Part shown: in pieces, positions 45,291 to 54,596 of the stretch
Layout of the letters: each line of letters begins with the position of its first letter
Position numbering within the stretch: position 1 is the first letter of the stretch
Assembly: GCA_024364735.1 (NCBI GenBank)
Contig: JAGFNQ010000880.1
Location: 890,417-954,416 of the forward strand
Length of the DNA stretch: 64,000 nucleotides
Origin: Boesenbergia rotunda
Lineage: Eukaryota > Streptophyta > Magnoliopsida > Zingiberales > Zingiberaceae
Direction: 5' to 3'
Made by a program: the position numbers and the translations under genes
Notes under the pieces: generated by a model
Database searches by the model: none
What the model saw: the letters and a program-made list of their open reading frames with translations, nothing else
What the model was told of the DNA's origin: nothing

Positions 45291-46168
45291 ATAAGCAGGA
45301 CAATCCCATATCTTAAGTGAGTTAAGTGAGGTTTCTTACTATTCCACATCTCATATGGAGTAGTAGAGACTACCTTGGTCGGGACTCTGTTTAGCAAGTA
45401 AACAGCTGTCTTAAGCGCATAGCCCCAAAAGGATTTTGGAAGAGTTGCATGATTCATCATAGATCTAACCATGTCCATCAAGGTTCGGTTACGCCTCTCA
45501 GATACACCATTATGCTGTGGTGTATATGGCGGAGTCCATTGAGACAATATCCCATTGTCCCTAAGATAATCTTGAAACTCTTGACTTAAGTATTCACCAC
45601 CCCGATCGGATCGAAGTATCTTAATACTTTTGCCAAGCTGTTTCTCTACTTCATTTCTGAACTCTTTGAATTTCTCAAAAGCTTCAGATTTGTGTTTCAT
45701 CAAGAACACATACCCGAATCGTGAGTGATCATCGATAAAGGTAATGAAGTAGCTATAGCCTCCTTGTGCAAGAGTTGACATTGGTCCACATACATCAGTA
45801 TGTATTAGACCAAGCAATTCTCCCACTGGATTACCTTTTCCAGAAAAGGATAATTTGGTCATCTTGCCTTTCAAGCATGATTCGCATGTATCAAATGAAC
45901 CGGGTTCAAATGATTCCAAAATTCCACATCGGTGTAATTTGGTCATGCATTTCTTACTTACATGGCCAAGACGACAATGCCACGTATAGGAGTCTATTCG
46001 ATTATCTATTCGAGCACGTTTGTTGCTATGTTCGATATTGAAAACGTCATCGGATAAATCTAACGTGTAGATACCATTGCACAAAGTTCCGGTCCCATAA
46101 AGAACACCATTTAAAGTTATGTAACAACAATTGTTACTAAAAGTTAAATGATAACCCTTTTCATTCAA
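45287..46168 (-). pseudogene. pol: E3 integrase
   Basis: Contains the GAG pre-integrase/zinc region with HCRLGHVSKKC...CESCLKGK, then the catalytic core with Asp in HTDVCGPM, Asp in ILRSDRGGEY and Glu in GVSERRNRTLMDMV, all present. The frame begins after a one-base slip at about 46170 that separates it from protease; no proper ATG is expected inside the polyprotein. Confidence 0.9.
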
Positions 46169-46169
46169 A

Positions 46170-46389
46170 CATTAAAATAGATACAATGTTCTTTATTAAC
46201 GAAGGAACAAAATAACAATTATCCAATTCTAAGACACGTCTAGTAGGGAGCTTTAGCAAATATGTTCCGATGGCAACAGCAGCAATCTTTGCTCCATTTC
46301 CAACTCGCAAATTCGCTTCTCCCTTGATAAGTCTTCTTCTATTCCTTAGCCCCTATATGTCATTACATATATGTGAGCTACACCCAGTA
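46170..46389 (-). pseudogene. pol: E3 protease remnant
   Basis: The frame downstream of gag shows the active-site region DTGCSSHICND (about 46385-46353), followed at once by a TAG, then GNGAKIAAVAIGTY and CYFVPSLIKNIVS. An extra base near 46173 shifts into the integrase frame. Aspartic protease would process the polyprotein; this one cannot be made intact. Confidence 0.75.
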
Positions 46390-47190
46390 TCATGTACCCA
46401 GGTGGTTGAGGAAATATGTCATTACATAAATCTTGCAGTTTCTTCGCCAGTGACCCTCCTTGCCACAGTGATGGCAAGTGCCTTTTGGTGACTTTTCAGT
46501 CTTTTTGGCCTTTTTCTTCTTTCCCTTATTCTGTTCTTTGACCTTCCTCTTAGAACCTTTCTTTGAGGAACCAACTAACAGTACCATCTTTTGATCCTGC
46601 TTCACAGAAGGCTCTACAGTCTTCCGCAGGTTGAGCAACTCAGGAATGGTAGTCTCCAGCTTGTTCATTCGATAGTTCATCACAAATCGTGAATAACTTT
46701 TGGGCAAACAATGCAGAATTAAGTCAATACTTACTTCATGATCCATTGCAAAACCGAGTGTGCCCAGTCGCTCAATGTACCCCAACATCTTCAACACATA
46801 TTGTGAGACAGAAGTGCCTTCCTGCATTTTAGAGGTGAAGAGGAGTCTGGAGACCTCGAACCTTTCGGATCTCGCCTACTCGTCAAATAATTCATGAAGA
46901 TGGAAGATGATGGTATAAGCATCCATATGCTCATGCTGCTTTTGCAGCTCAGGTACCATAGCGGCTAGCATGATGCAACTCGCAAGTTCAGAATTGGTCA
47001 CATGTTTCTGATAGGTCACTAACTGGTCTGGAGTTGCATTTTCTGGAGGACGGTTGGGAAGTTGATCTTCAAGGACATAAGCAAGCTTCTCTGCCTTGAG
47101 GACTATCCTCAGGTTTCGAAGCCAGTCCATGAAGTTTGGCCCAGTCAGTTTATTGGTGTCCAAAATGGAACGCAAATTCAGAGAACACAT
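46390..47190 (-). pseudogene. gag: E3 gag
   Basis: Two frames. 47190-46876 has the copia Gag N-terminus (LTGPNFMDWLRNLRIVLKAEKLAYVLE, up to LHELFDE). After a stop at 46873-46878, 46827-46390 has the second half (MLGYIERLGTLGFAMDHEVSIDLILHCLPKSYSRFVMNY) and the CCHC zinc knuckle CHHCGKEGHWRRNC (about 46478-46437). Gag forms the particle and binds RNA. Confidence 0.88.
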
Positions 47191-48948
47191 GATCGAGTGA
47201 TTATCCTAGAAATACAAATTGAGCTTATGTGAGAAGAATGATAAAGAATGTATCAACATACATTAATTAAATCCTATTTATTTTTCGAATTGAATAACCC
47301 TTTTTATCAATTCGGGAGATCGTAGGAACACCTCCAAATAGGTTGATATCCAACCATAGATAAGAATAACCATGGCTGTGGCCATCAAGTTATTCTTAGC
47401 TATGAAGGTAAGTAATTATACCGATTACATATCACATATATGTAACTATCACTTTATGCTATCAACTAATTGAATGTTTGCATAAATCATTGGGTTGTTA
47501 ACTCATTAACAAGTATGCAACAATATATATAGCACCCAACTGCACCTCTCTTTACATCGACCTTGGCTGTGGCACAACAAATCGATGCTCCAAGCTTAAG
47601 GCTGACCCATTAATCAAGAAATAGTTTTAATATGGTTGGAGTTCATTCAACCGTTTAGTCAGGCATGGATGTGTCCAACAACCAAAACTAAGGATTGACC
47701 TCTGACTCCAACTATATTAATCATAAACTAATTCCATGGTTTGAACATGTTGAGGTTCAAGCCGGGCATGGATGTGTCCATCAACCCAAACGAGAAACAA
47801 AACTCTGGTTCTAACCATATTAATGGAAGGTGTTGGCCTTAATATTTTGTAAGGGGTTTTGGGTCTCATCCTTTCTTTTCTAAGCACATTCATGACATAT
47901 AATTATGTCATGTACTAACGATTTCCTTAATAAAGTATGTATGTGACTTAATTTATCAAGTTTCATTAATTGAATTAGGAACCGGATTTCCTAATTCTAA
48001 TTTCATACTTTATTCAAGGAATTGTTTTGGGAAACAATTTCCTAAATTGTCATAATCAATTTCGGAAATAATATGTTTAAGACTTTGATTTCTCTAAATC
48101 AAATCTTATTAAATTAAGAGACAGATTCCCTTAATTCAACCACATATTATTTTCATGAAAATCTTATTTAAGAGAACTCTATAGGAAACCTTTTTCCTAA
48201 TTAATTTTGGAGACAATAATATGTAAGAGCATCACCTCTTAAATCAAATAAGGAAATTATCGTTTGAGAATCACCTCAAAATTTCCAAGATTTGATTACA
48301 TATTTTATTTATGGATTTATTAATTTCAACAAATTATTTTCTTTGGGTGGCTCCCCAAGGCTCAGATACCCAAAAAAAAAGGAATTTGTTGTAAATCTAA
48401 TTTGGTCAGCTCTCCCCGAGGCGTAACCAAATTAAACATGACAATTTTATTCAAAATTAGGAAATTAAATTACAACAACTAACTTTAAATTGGACGGCTC
48501 CCCGAGGCTCAATCCAAAATAAAGAATTTTGTTGATAATTTAAAACCAATTCGAATTTAATTGTCAATTAATGATCCATAAATTTGTCTAGACTTTCTTT
48601 GAAAGAAAGTGCCCAAAATTGCGAGATTTGATAATAGGTTTCCAGAATAATTGTAAGTTTCTGGTACAAAGAAAACATACATATTTCCAAAATTGGAAAA
48701 TTTCAAAAATAAGAAATTTCCAAAATTGAAAAGTTTCCAAAAATGGGAAGTTTTCTCAATTATCATAAAATTTCAGAAACTAGGATATTTCAAAAGATTG
48801 CGAAATTTCATGAGGATTTCCAAACTTTGAAATTCCTAAATCTAAAATTTATCATAATTGGAAAGTTTCCATAATTGGAAAATTTTTCAAAATTGAGATC
48901 ATGACAAAGTTTTCCGCAAAACAAATATATGATTATGTCGAACATTAA
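47191..48948 (-). other. E3 untranslated leader
   Basis: 1.75 kb between primer site and gag with no supported frame. It has repeated phrases: GGCATGGATGTGTCCA twice (about 47663 and 47765), CGGCTCCCCGAGGCT-type words three times (48350-48500), and many TTTCCAAAATTGGAAA-like palindromes (48600-48900). A long, structured leader of this kind could serve packaging, but this is inference. Confidence 0.6.
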
Positions 48949-48963
48949 CCGGCTCTGATACCA
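48949..48963 (-). promoter_or_regulatory. E3 primer binding site (tRNA-Met)
   Basis: The minus strand reads TGGTATCAGAGCCGG, complementary to initiator tRNA-Met, one base inside the 5' LTR. Confidence 0.9.
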
Positions 48964-48964
48964 C

Positions 48965-51175
48965 TGTTGGGACCGGGTGCATGTTGACATGTATACGGGT
49001 TCGTAATTTTAAAATTAATTACATGCAGCGGAAGGTTTAGCATAAATATTTCTCAAATTATTTTAACCACGTATCTAGCATGCAACCTTATGTTGTGGAG
49101 ACATGATCATACATTTAAAATTTTGTAGAAAGTAAACTAATTTACTTAATACCTCGCGTAACTTGTAGAAAGGGACGAGATCCAACCGTAGCGTCCCTTG
49201 GAAGCTCCGCCTCTATTCGCGTCCACGCCGGGTTTTCTTCAAGATGACTTCGCAAAGCCACGAGTTTCGTGCCGACAAGAACTACTAGATTCTCCAAAGG
49301 CACGACAAGAATACCAAGGGAGAGATGAAAAACTAACCACTAAACGAAGAACGGAATCAAGATTCCGGGAGGAAGAAAGGAGTCGCACCCGCTTCTTCTT
49401 CTTCTTCGGCTTCTTCTTGGTGGTGGAAGCTCACGGCAAAGGGGGAGGGCTCTAGGGCCGACGGCACTAGAAGAGGGAGAGGGAGAGAAGGAGAGGGAGA
49501 GAGGCTAGGCAAGAATCCTTGATCTCTTTGATTGATATCCAAGCTTTGCCTTGGTACCTTTATATAGTAGCCTCTTAATCGCCAAGTCTCCTCTTAACGG
49601 AATAAATTTTTCATAAGAAATTTGTCTTATAAATTTTTCTATGAATTATTCCGTTATGCCAAGTTTTTATTATAACTTAATTTATAATAAAAACAACCAT
49701 GTCTCCCCTTTTATTATGGAAAGAAATTTCTTTATATAAATTTCTTTATCATGGTAAATCAATCCATTATTGATTTTATAAAATAAAATAAACCATTCCA
49801 AGGTTTATTTTAATTTCCATGATAAATAAATTTCTTTATATAAATTTTATTTATACAAATTTCTTTATCCATAATTTTATAAGACAAATCACGCGCGATT
49901 TATTTTATAAATTTGAACCAAACAATTTGGTTCTTCCCTCTTATTGTGGCCGGTCAAACAAAGAGGGAGGGGACCCTCTTTGGCCGGCCAAACCCAAGCC
50001 ACGATCTCACGAATTAAACTCACTTAATTCGTTCAATAAGTCTTCAAAGATTTAGCCATTTTATGCTTCCGATGCGTCTCTGAAAAATTCAGATTCGACT
50101 TATCTCTCTTGATCGGAAAATCCAATTTTCAACTCGTTTTAAATCCCTCGGATCACTCGTAGTGCGTGTGACTAAATAGGCTTTCAATTTATGTTGGCCG
50201 TCTATAATTAACCAATTATAGAACGATCATGAGTGGCACCTAGTAGTACATCATGATCCCCAATTAATCGAAAGATCAACGGTTGACCTCAAAAACTATT
50301 CTGAAACCCTTCAGCAGCTTTAATGAATCGTGCCTCATTCCCTTCACCATCTTATACCCACTTGGTTTAGGACACGGTCTATGTGTGTCAGTCCCCACTA
50401 GGCTGACTACGTCACACCTAGCCCAAATAATGTCTTTCTCGTCCAACGGATTCTAATTACTCTCATGTTTCTAAGAGATTCATACTCGGAACATGTGATG
50501 CTCTGGCCAGAGACTTCGAGTACCAATCCGACGATAGGCCTTGGGTATACATCTCCTCGCAAGGAGTGGTGAATCCTTTGTAGGCTGTTCAAACATCTTC
50601 GGGCACTTCGACTTATACCCAATCATCCTGGGTCCACACCTCCTTGGAGATGCTTGCGTAAGATGTCAAAGTATAAGTCTTCATGACCAACATGACTTGA
50701 ACACCGCAAGTCAAAGGAACATCGCACTTAAGCTGCAGTAAGAACTTCATTGACATATCTATATGTAGATTACCATATGAAGTTTTACAGCTAGTCACTC
50801 CAATGAACTATTTCCCTTAACTAGCATTTATGTTTATCTCCGGACATCCCAATGTCACCAGCCAGTGAGAATCAGCTGATTAGAGAATAACCCATGCTAG
50901 TCTCCATAGAATTGATAGTGTCCGTATTTATCAATTCATCGACTAGGGACAATTTCAATATTTCACAATTGCACATGTAGAGATAATCACTAGTTGTGAA
51001 TTCATCACAAATTCTCTCATGCTGTGAATTGTATTGCGGACATTCAGTAAATAAGTTTAAGAGCTCAATTAAATACACGAACATGTATACTCAAATAGTG
51101 AATATTCATTTATTAAAGTAAATGATTACAATCATAAGGCGATTGTCTTAGGACACTTCTCTCATATTACTAAAA
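48965..51175 (-). repeat. E3 5' LTR
   Basis: 2211 bp; plus-strand edges TGTTGGGACC and ATTACTAAAA. Closely matches 41076-43314; differs by substitutions and minisatellite copy number. TATA box on the minus strand at about 49558-49567. Confidence 0.92.
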
Positions 51176-51659
51176 AGGCCACGTGTTAGGCGCCCCTATC
51201 GTCCCAGGCGCTCGTATGAGCACTATAAAAGTGGGTGCACCCCCAAGGCTTCGACAACAATTGCTCTCAACTCTCCAGACACTTTCACTCAAGCGTTGCA
51301 CCCCGGCAATGTTCGATTTCGAGATTCCAACACCGACGATGACCCTCTGCTCCGAAATTCGATCGACCTCGGGCGTCGGTAAAATTTCATTTTACGAAAG
51401 TGTTGTGATTTAAATTTTCAATTCTATATCTGTACTATCATCTTGTAAAAACTTTATCGAATATAGAATTGCCCAAAGTAAATGGTCAAGGACCGTGGGC
51501 CTTGGAGTAGGAGCCTACCGCGACTCCGAACCAAGTAAAAAACGACTTGTGTTCTTGTGTATTTTGTCATTTTCCGCTGCGCATTTACTCTTCTACTCCG
51601 AAAAATTTTACAACGATATTCAACCCCCCCCCCCCTCTATCATTTTCTTCGATCCAACA
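51176..51659 (+). repeat. E2 3' LTR, second part
   Basis: Resumes with AGGCC (51176-51180) and CACGTGTTAGGCGCC, continuing the LTR with its TATA box (CTATAAAAG, about 51222), hairpin (51501-51535) and a C12 run (51624-51635), and ends GATCCAACA. TSD TCATG follows. Confidence 0.92.
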
Positions 51660-51700
51660 TCATGAACTAAATGTGAAACATAATCCACACAAGTCGTTAC

Positions 51701-51720
51701 CGTTTTCTCGCACGTTGCAT
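51701..51720 (-). CDS. Element A accessory gene exon 1
   Basis: Twenty bases encode MQRARK plus the first two bases of an Arg codon, then a GT donor (51700-51699). Exon 2 starts at 33424 after an AG acceptor (33426-33425) preceded by CTT. The codon joined across the junction is CG|A, exactly as in the E2 homologue. Without the E2 insertion the intron would be about 130 bases. The exon call rests on the conserved position and phase; no transcript evidence is available. Confidence 0.55.
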
Positions 51721-52554
51721 GATGAATGTTGATTAAGATTGGCTCAAAGAGGCATGTTCTTCTAGCCCTAGACCTAGATCTGAGTTGGAGAAAGACTAGG
51801 AATGTGATTTTCGGGCCTTGGGTTGGCTTGAAGCAGTAAGGGAGGATGAGGGGGGAGAGAAATAGCAGGTGGGTGGCGCTGAAACCCTAGGTTTGGTTGC
51901 CCCTCGCTCGACTCTTCTTTTAAATTATCCGCAGCATCAGTCGACTGCCCCAGGGTCAATCGACTGATAAACCTTACAAAAAGATCAGTCGACTTCCCCT
52001 GGGGAAGTCGTCTGCTATATTGAATATCCTAGTTTCTGATTCAAACTGGACCAGTCGACTGGTGCAGAACTAGTCGACTGATACCTAGTTTTCAGATTTT
52101 CTGTCCTAACTTCAGAAATGAATAACTAATTCTACAACCCTCTAAAAATTCTCAAACTTTGTAGAGAGATTTGTGACACTTATGTCTACTTGGGAAAATA
52201 TGTTTCCAAATAAATCTATCACCAGTCCCAAGATTGACACAACACTCAAAACTATCTAATTGGTTCAATTTATCCTTGAGCTAAAGTCCTAATTTTGATC
52301 TCTTCTTGATGTATCTTCTCATACCTAACCACAATGCATCCCTAGCATTGATTTATATGACATCTAAACATTGAAAATCAATTTCCATGCAATATAGTCT
52401 CATTTTCATCTTTTAATCCATAAAACTCAGTTTTGATGTGCCAAATCCCTAGGATAAAGACTCAATCTTGTCTCCAAATTCTTTGGCACATTCCATAATT
52501 CATTTAGTCCTCTTGGAGAAACCCTCTTAAGATCCATTGACCATGGATCCCATT
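51721..52554 (-). promoter_or_regulatory. Element A spacer and accessory-gene promoter
   Basis: Non-coding between gag and exon 1. On the minus strand, five GTCGAC-type palindromic words (51930-52082, including CAGTCGACTG and AAGTCGACT...) precede a TATA-like TAATTTAAAAG (51915-51927), then a leader of about 190 bases to the ATG at 51720. These are the same palindromes as in the element A LTR promoter. Confidence 0.55.
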
Positions 52555-53998
52555 TTAACTCCTAGAGCTCCCCCTTGAGCTCTTTGCCTTATTCACCTCC
52601 CTAGGTAATTCATCTATAATGGTAAGGCCACACATGTGTACCTCCGGTACTTCTTGACCTACAACCCTTGCTTCCTTAACTTTCCATACCTTGTCCTTGG
52701 TTAAAGTCTTCTTCTCTCCTTTAAATGGCTTCCCCTTGCTATTTTTGGTCTTCTCCTTGCTATAGTCATATGACATCCTTGCATATGATTTTTCAATAGC
52801 ATTTGATCTTGTAGATTGATATCCTAGACCCGGTCTATTATTTTCGGGGTGTTGACTCCTTGACACAATGTCTAAGCCCCAAGATCCACTAGTGAGTCTA
52901 TCTAGGATTTTCTCTAATTTATCAAGCCTTGCCCTCAAGGCTTGATTTTCCCTTTCTAAGTTCTTCAACTTAGTGTCACCATGTCCACTTTGGACATTTC
53001 TAGATCTACCAACTTGGCTAGGCATGTGTCTTCCTTTCTTTGGATTAATACCTTGGTCCTTAGGTTTAAAAATCCTAGGTTTATCATGATACATAGATTC
53101 CTTAGGGTTTTGAGATACAACATTAACCCTACTCCTATCGCAGTATTTAAAACCAAATCTATGCATAGACAAATAATTTTCATTACTTCTAACATTCATG
53201 GAGGAGTTTGAAAAATGCTTAAAGTTAGGGATTACCTTCCTTACCCTTGTAGCTCCCCCTTGATATGAACTTTTCTTCTTTTCTTCCTTTTTACCTAATG
53301 GACACTTGTCCTTGTAGTGTCCCTTCTTGTTGCACCCAAAGCAAATGATGTGGTCTTTGGATCTTGCTTTGGTGGAGGTGGTGACTTCTTCTTGCTCTGG
53401 TATTGAGGGTGGTCTCTCCTCCCCCTCAACCCTTGAAGTGGAGACCTCCTCTTCTTCCCTTGATGAAGTAGATGACCTTTCACTTTCTTGTGCCACTTCG
53501 GATGTTGAGCTTCTTTCTTCATCCGATTGGTCCTTCTCCTCTTCTAGGACCATTTAGCTCATTTCCTTGGGCTCTTCCACTTCTTGAGCTTGTGTAGGGT
53601 TTTCATGGAATGCTACCATCTTGTTCCATAACTCGTGTACGTTTTGATATTCACCTACACCACTAATTACATTATTAGGCAAAATATTAAGTAATTGAAA
53701 TTACCGTCTTGTTTGCCTTTGATTGAGTTTGTTGCTCTTTATTCCAATATCTTGTTCGAAGCTTTTTCCTGTGCTTATCTCTTGGAACTTCAAACGGCTC
53801 TTCTAGCACGACCATGTAGTTCCAATCCATACTAAACCAAATCTTTATCCGCATCCTCCAATACTCGAAATCCTCGCGATCATAGGGAGGTGGAACATTT
53901 ATATCATCACCCAAATTTTCATCAATTGTCATCTCCTCTAGCTTTTTGCTCTCTCGGCGGTTAGTCCGTAGATGAGAGAACCTTTGCTCTGATACCAC
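52555..53998 (-). pseudogene. gag: Element A gag (SIRE-like copia)
   Basis: 53998-53687 gives the N-terminus with VPPPYDREDFEYWRMRIKIWF. A shift near 53688 is followed by a short in-phase segment with LPNNVIS and ELWNKMVAFHE, ending in TAA at 53554-53556. The frame 53553-52555 then carries a Ser/Glu-rich linker, an intact CCHC knuckle CFGCNKKGHYKDKC (about 53350-53308) and a coiled-coil tail (LERENQALRARLDKLEKIL). The middle of the Gag core seems shorter than in E2. Gag ends at 52555 and is not followed by protease. Confidence 0.75.
53986..53997 (-). promoter_or_regulatory. Element A primer binding site (tRNA-Met)
   Basis: The minus strand reads TGGTATCAGAGC, two bases inside the 5' LTR that begins at 54000. 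Confidence 0.9.
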
Positions 53999-53999
53999 T

Positions 54000-54596
54000 T
54001 GTTAGGATCTTACCGTTTGCTAGAGGGGGGGGTGAATAACAATTTTTCAATCTTTCTTCCTACAAATGTTAGTGCGCAAGCGGAATAATGAAAACTAAAA
54101 CTAACAAACACGAAGAACACACCGATTTACGTGGTTCGGAGATAAAACTCCTACTCCACGGCTGTCCGTAAGGTGGATGATCCCGATCCTTCGGTGAATG
54201 ATTCCCCAGAGCACCTTCGGCTACCTCTTGTCACTCCTTCTGGGTGGAGAAACCTTGCCACAACCCTTGAACAATCCCTGAGCACTAGTAGGCTACTAAC
54301 AAGCTCTAACCAAGCTAGTTTCGCTAAGAAGAAACAGCCATAAACAAGCTCCCTTAAATAGAGCTCGAGGCTGATTTGACCGTTACCAGTCGACTGGTCG
54401 AATTCGAATGACAATTCAAATTATGGTAACCATCAGTCGACTAGTCCTGGACCAGTCGATTGATCTTTCTGTGAACCCTATCAGTCAACTAGTCCCTCAC
54501 TAGTCGACTGGACCACTCCCTAAGTCTAGGGTTACCCTTCCCGAGTATATTTCTCTCAGCACTCGACCCCTCATGACTTAGCCCCCGAGTACAATT
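54000..54596 (-). repeat. Element A 5' LTR, inner part (d)
   Basis: Close match to 8745-9362: TGTTAGGATC edge, G-run, hairpin (54130-54160), TATA box (CTATTTAAGG, about 54351-54363) and GTCGAC palindromes. It is cut after ACAATT, where a second LTR begins; the rest of this LTR is not in the window. Confidence 0.85.

Larger units (their letters stand above)
41076..51175 (-). mobile_element. Element E3: Ty1/copia element
   Basis: 10.1 kb, minus strand, TSD AGGCC on both sides. LTRs are 48965-51175 (5') and 41076-43314 (3'), primer site 48949-48963, long leader 47191-48948, gag 47190-46390, protease remnant, integrase, RT and RNase H down to 43329, polypurine tract 43315-43326. Gene order Gag-PR-INT-RT-RH marks it as copia. 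Multiple stops and shifts. The LTR 5' end is not TG (see findings). Confidence 0.92.
33522..51659 (+). mobile_element. Element E2: pol-less SIRE-like copia element
   Basis: TSD TCATG at 33517-33521 and 51660-51664. 5' LTR 33522-34786, primer site 34789-34800, gag 35020 to about 36640, accessory PF20167-like gene 37763-38946 with its own promoter, two polypurine tracts (39708-39722 and 40246-40265), 3' LTR 40266-41075 plus 51181-51659 split by E3. The interior is only about 5.5 kb and contains no protease, integrase, RT or RNase H. It sits in the intron of element A's accessory gene. Confidence 0.9.

Noticed and set aside
42546..50798. Conserved small frames at 42546-42761, 42680-42880, 50407-50622, 50541-50741 and similar
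   Set aside because: Equivalent positions in E3's LTRs; conservation is explained by LTR duplication.
51624..51635. C12 run read as an assembly gap or vector sequence
   Set aside because: The same place holds G/C runs of varying length in all related LTRs, so it is native.
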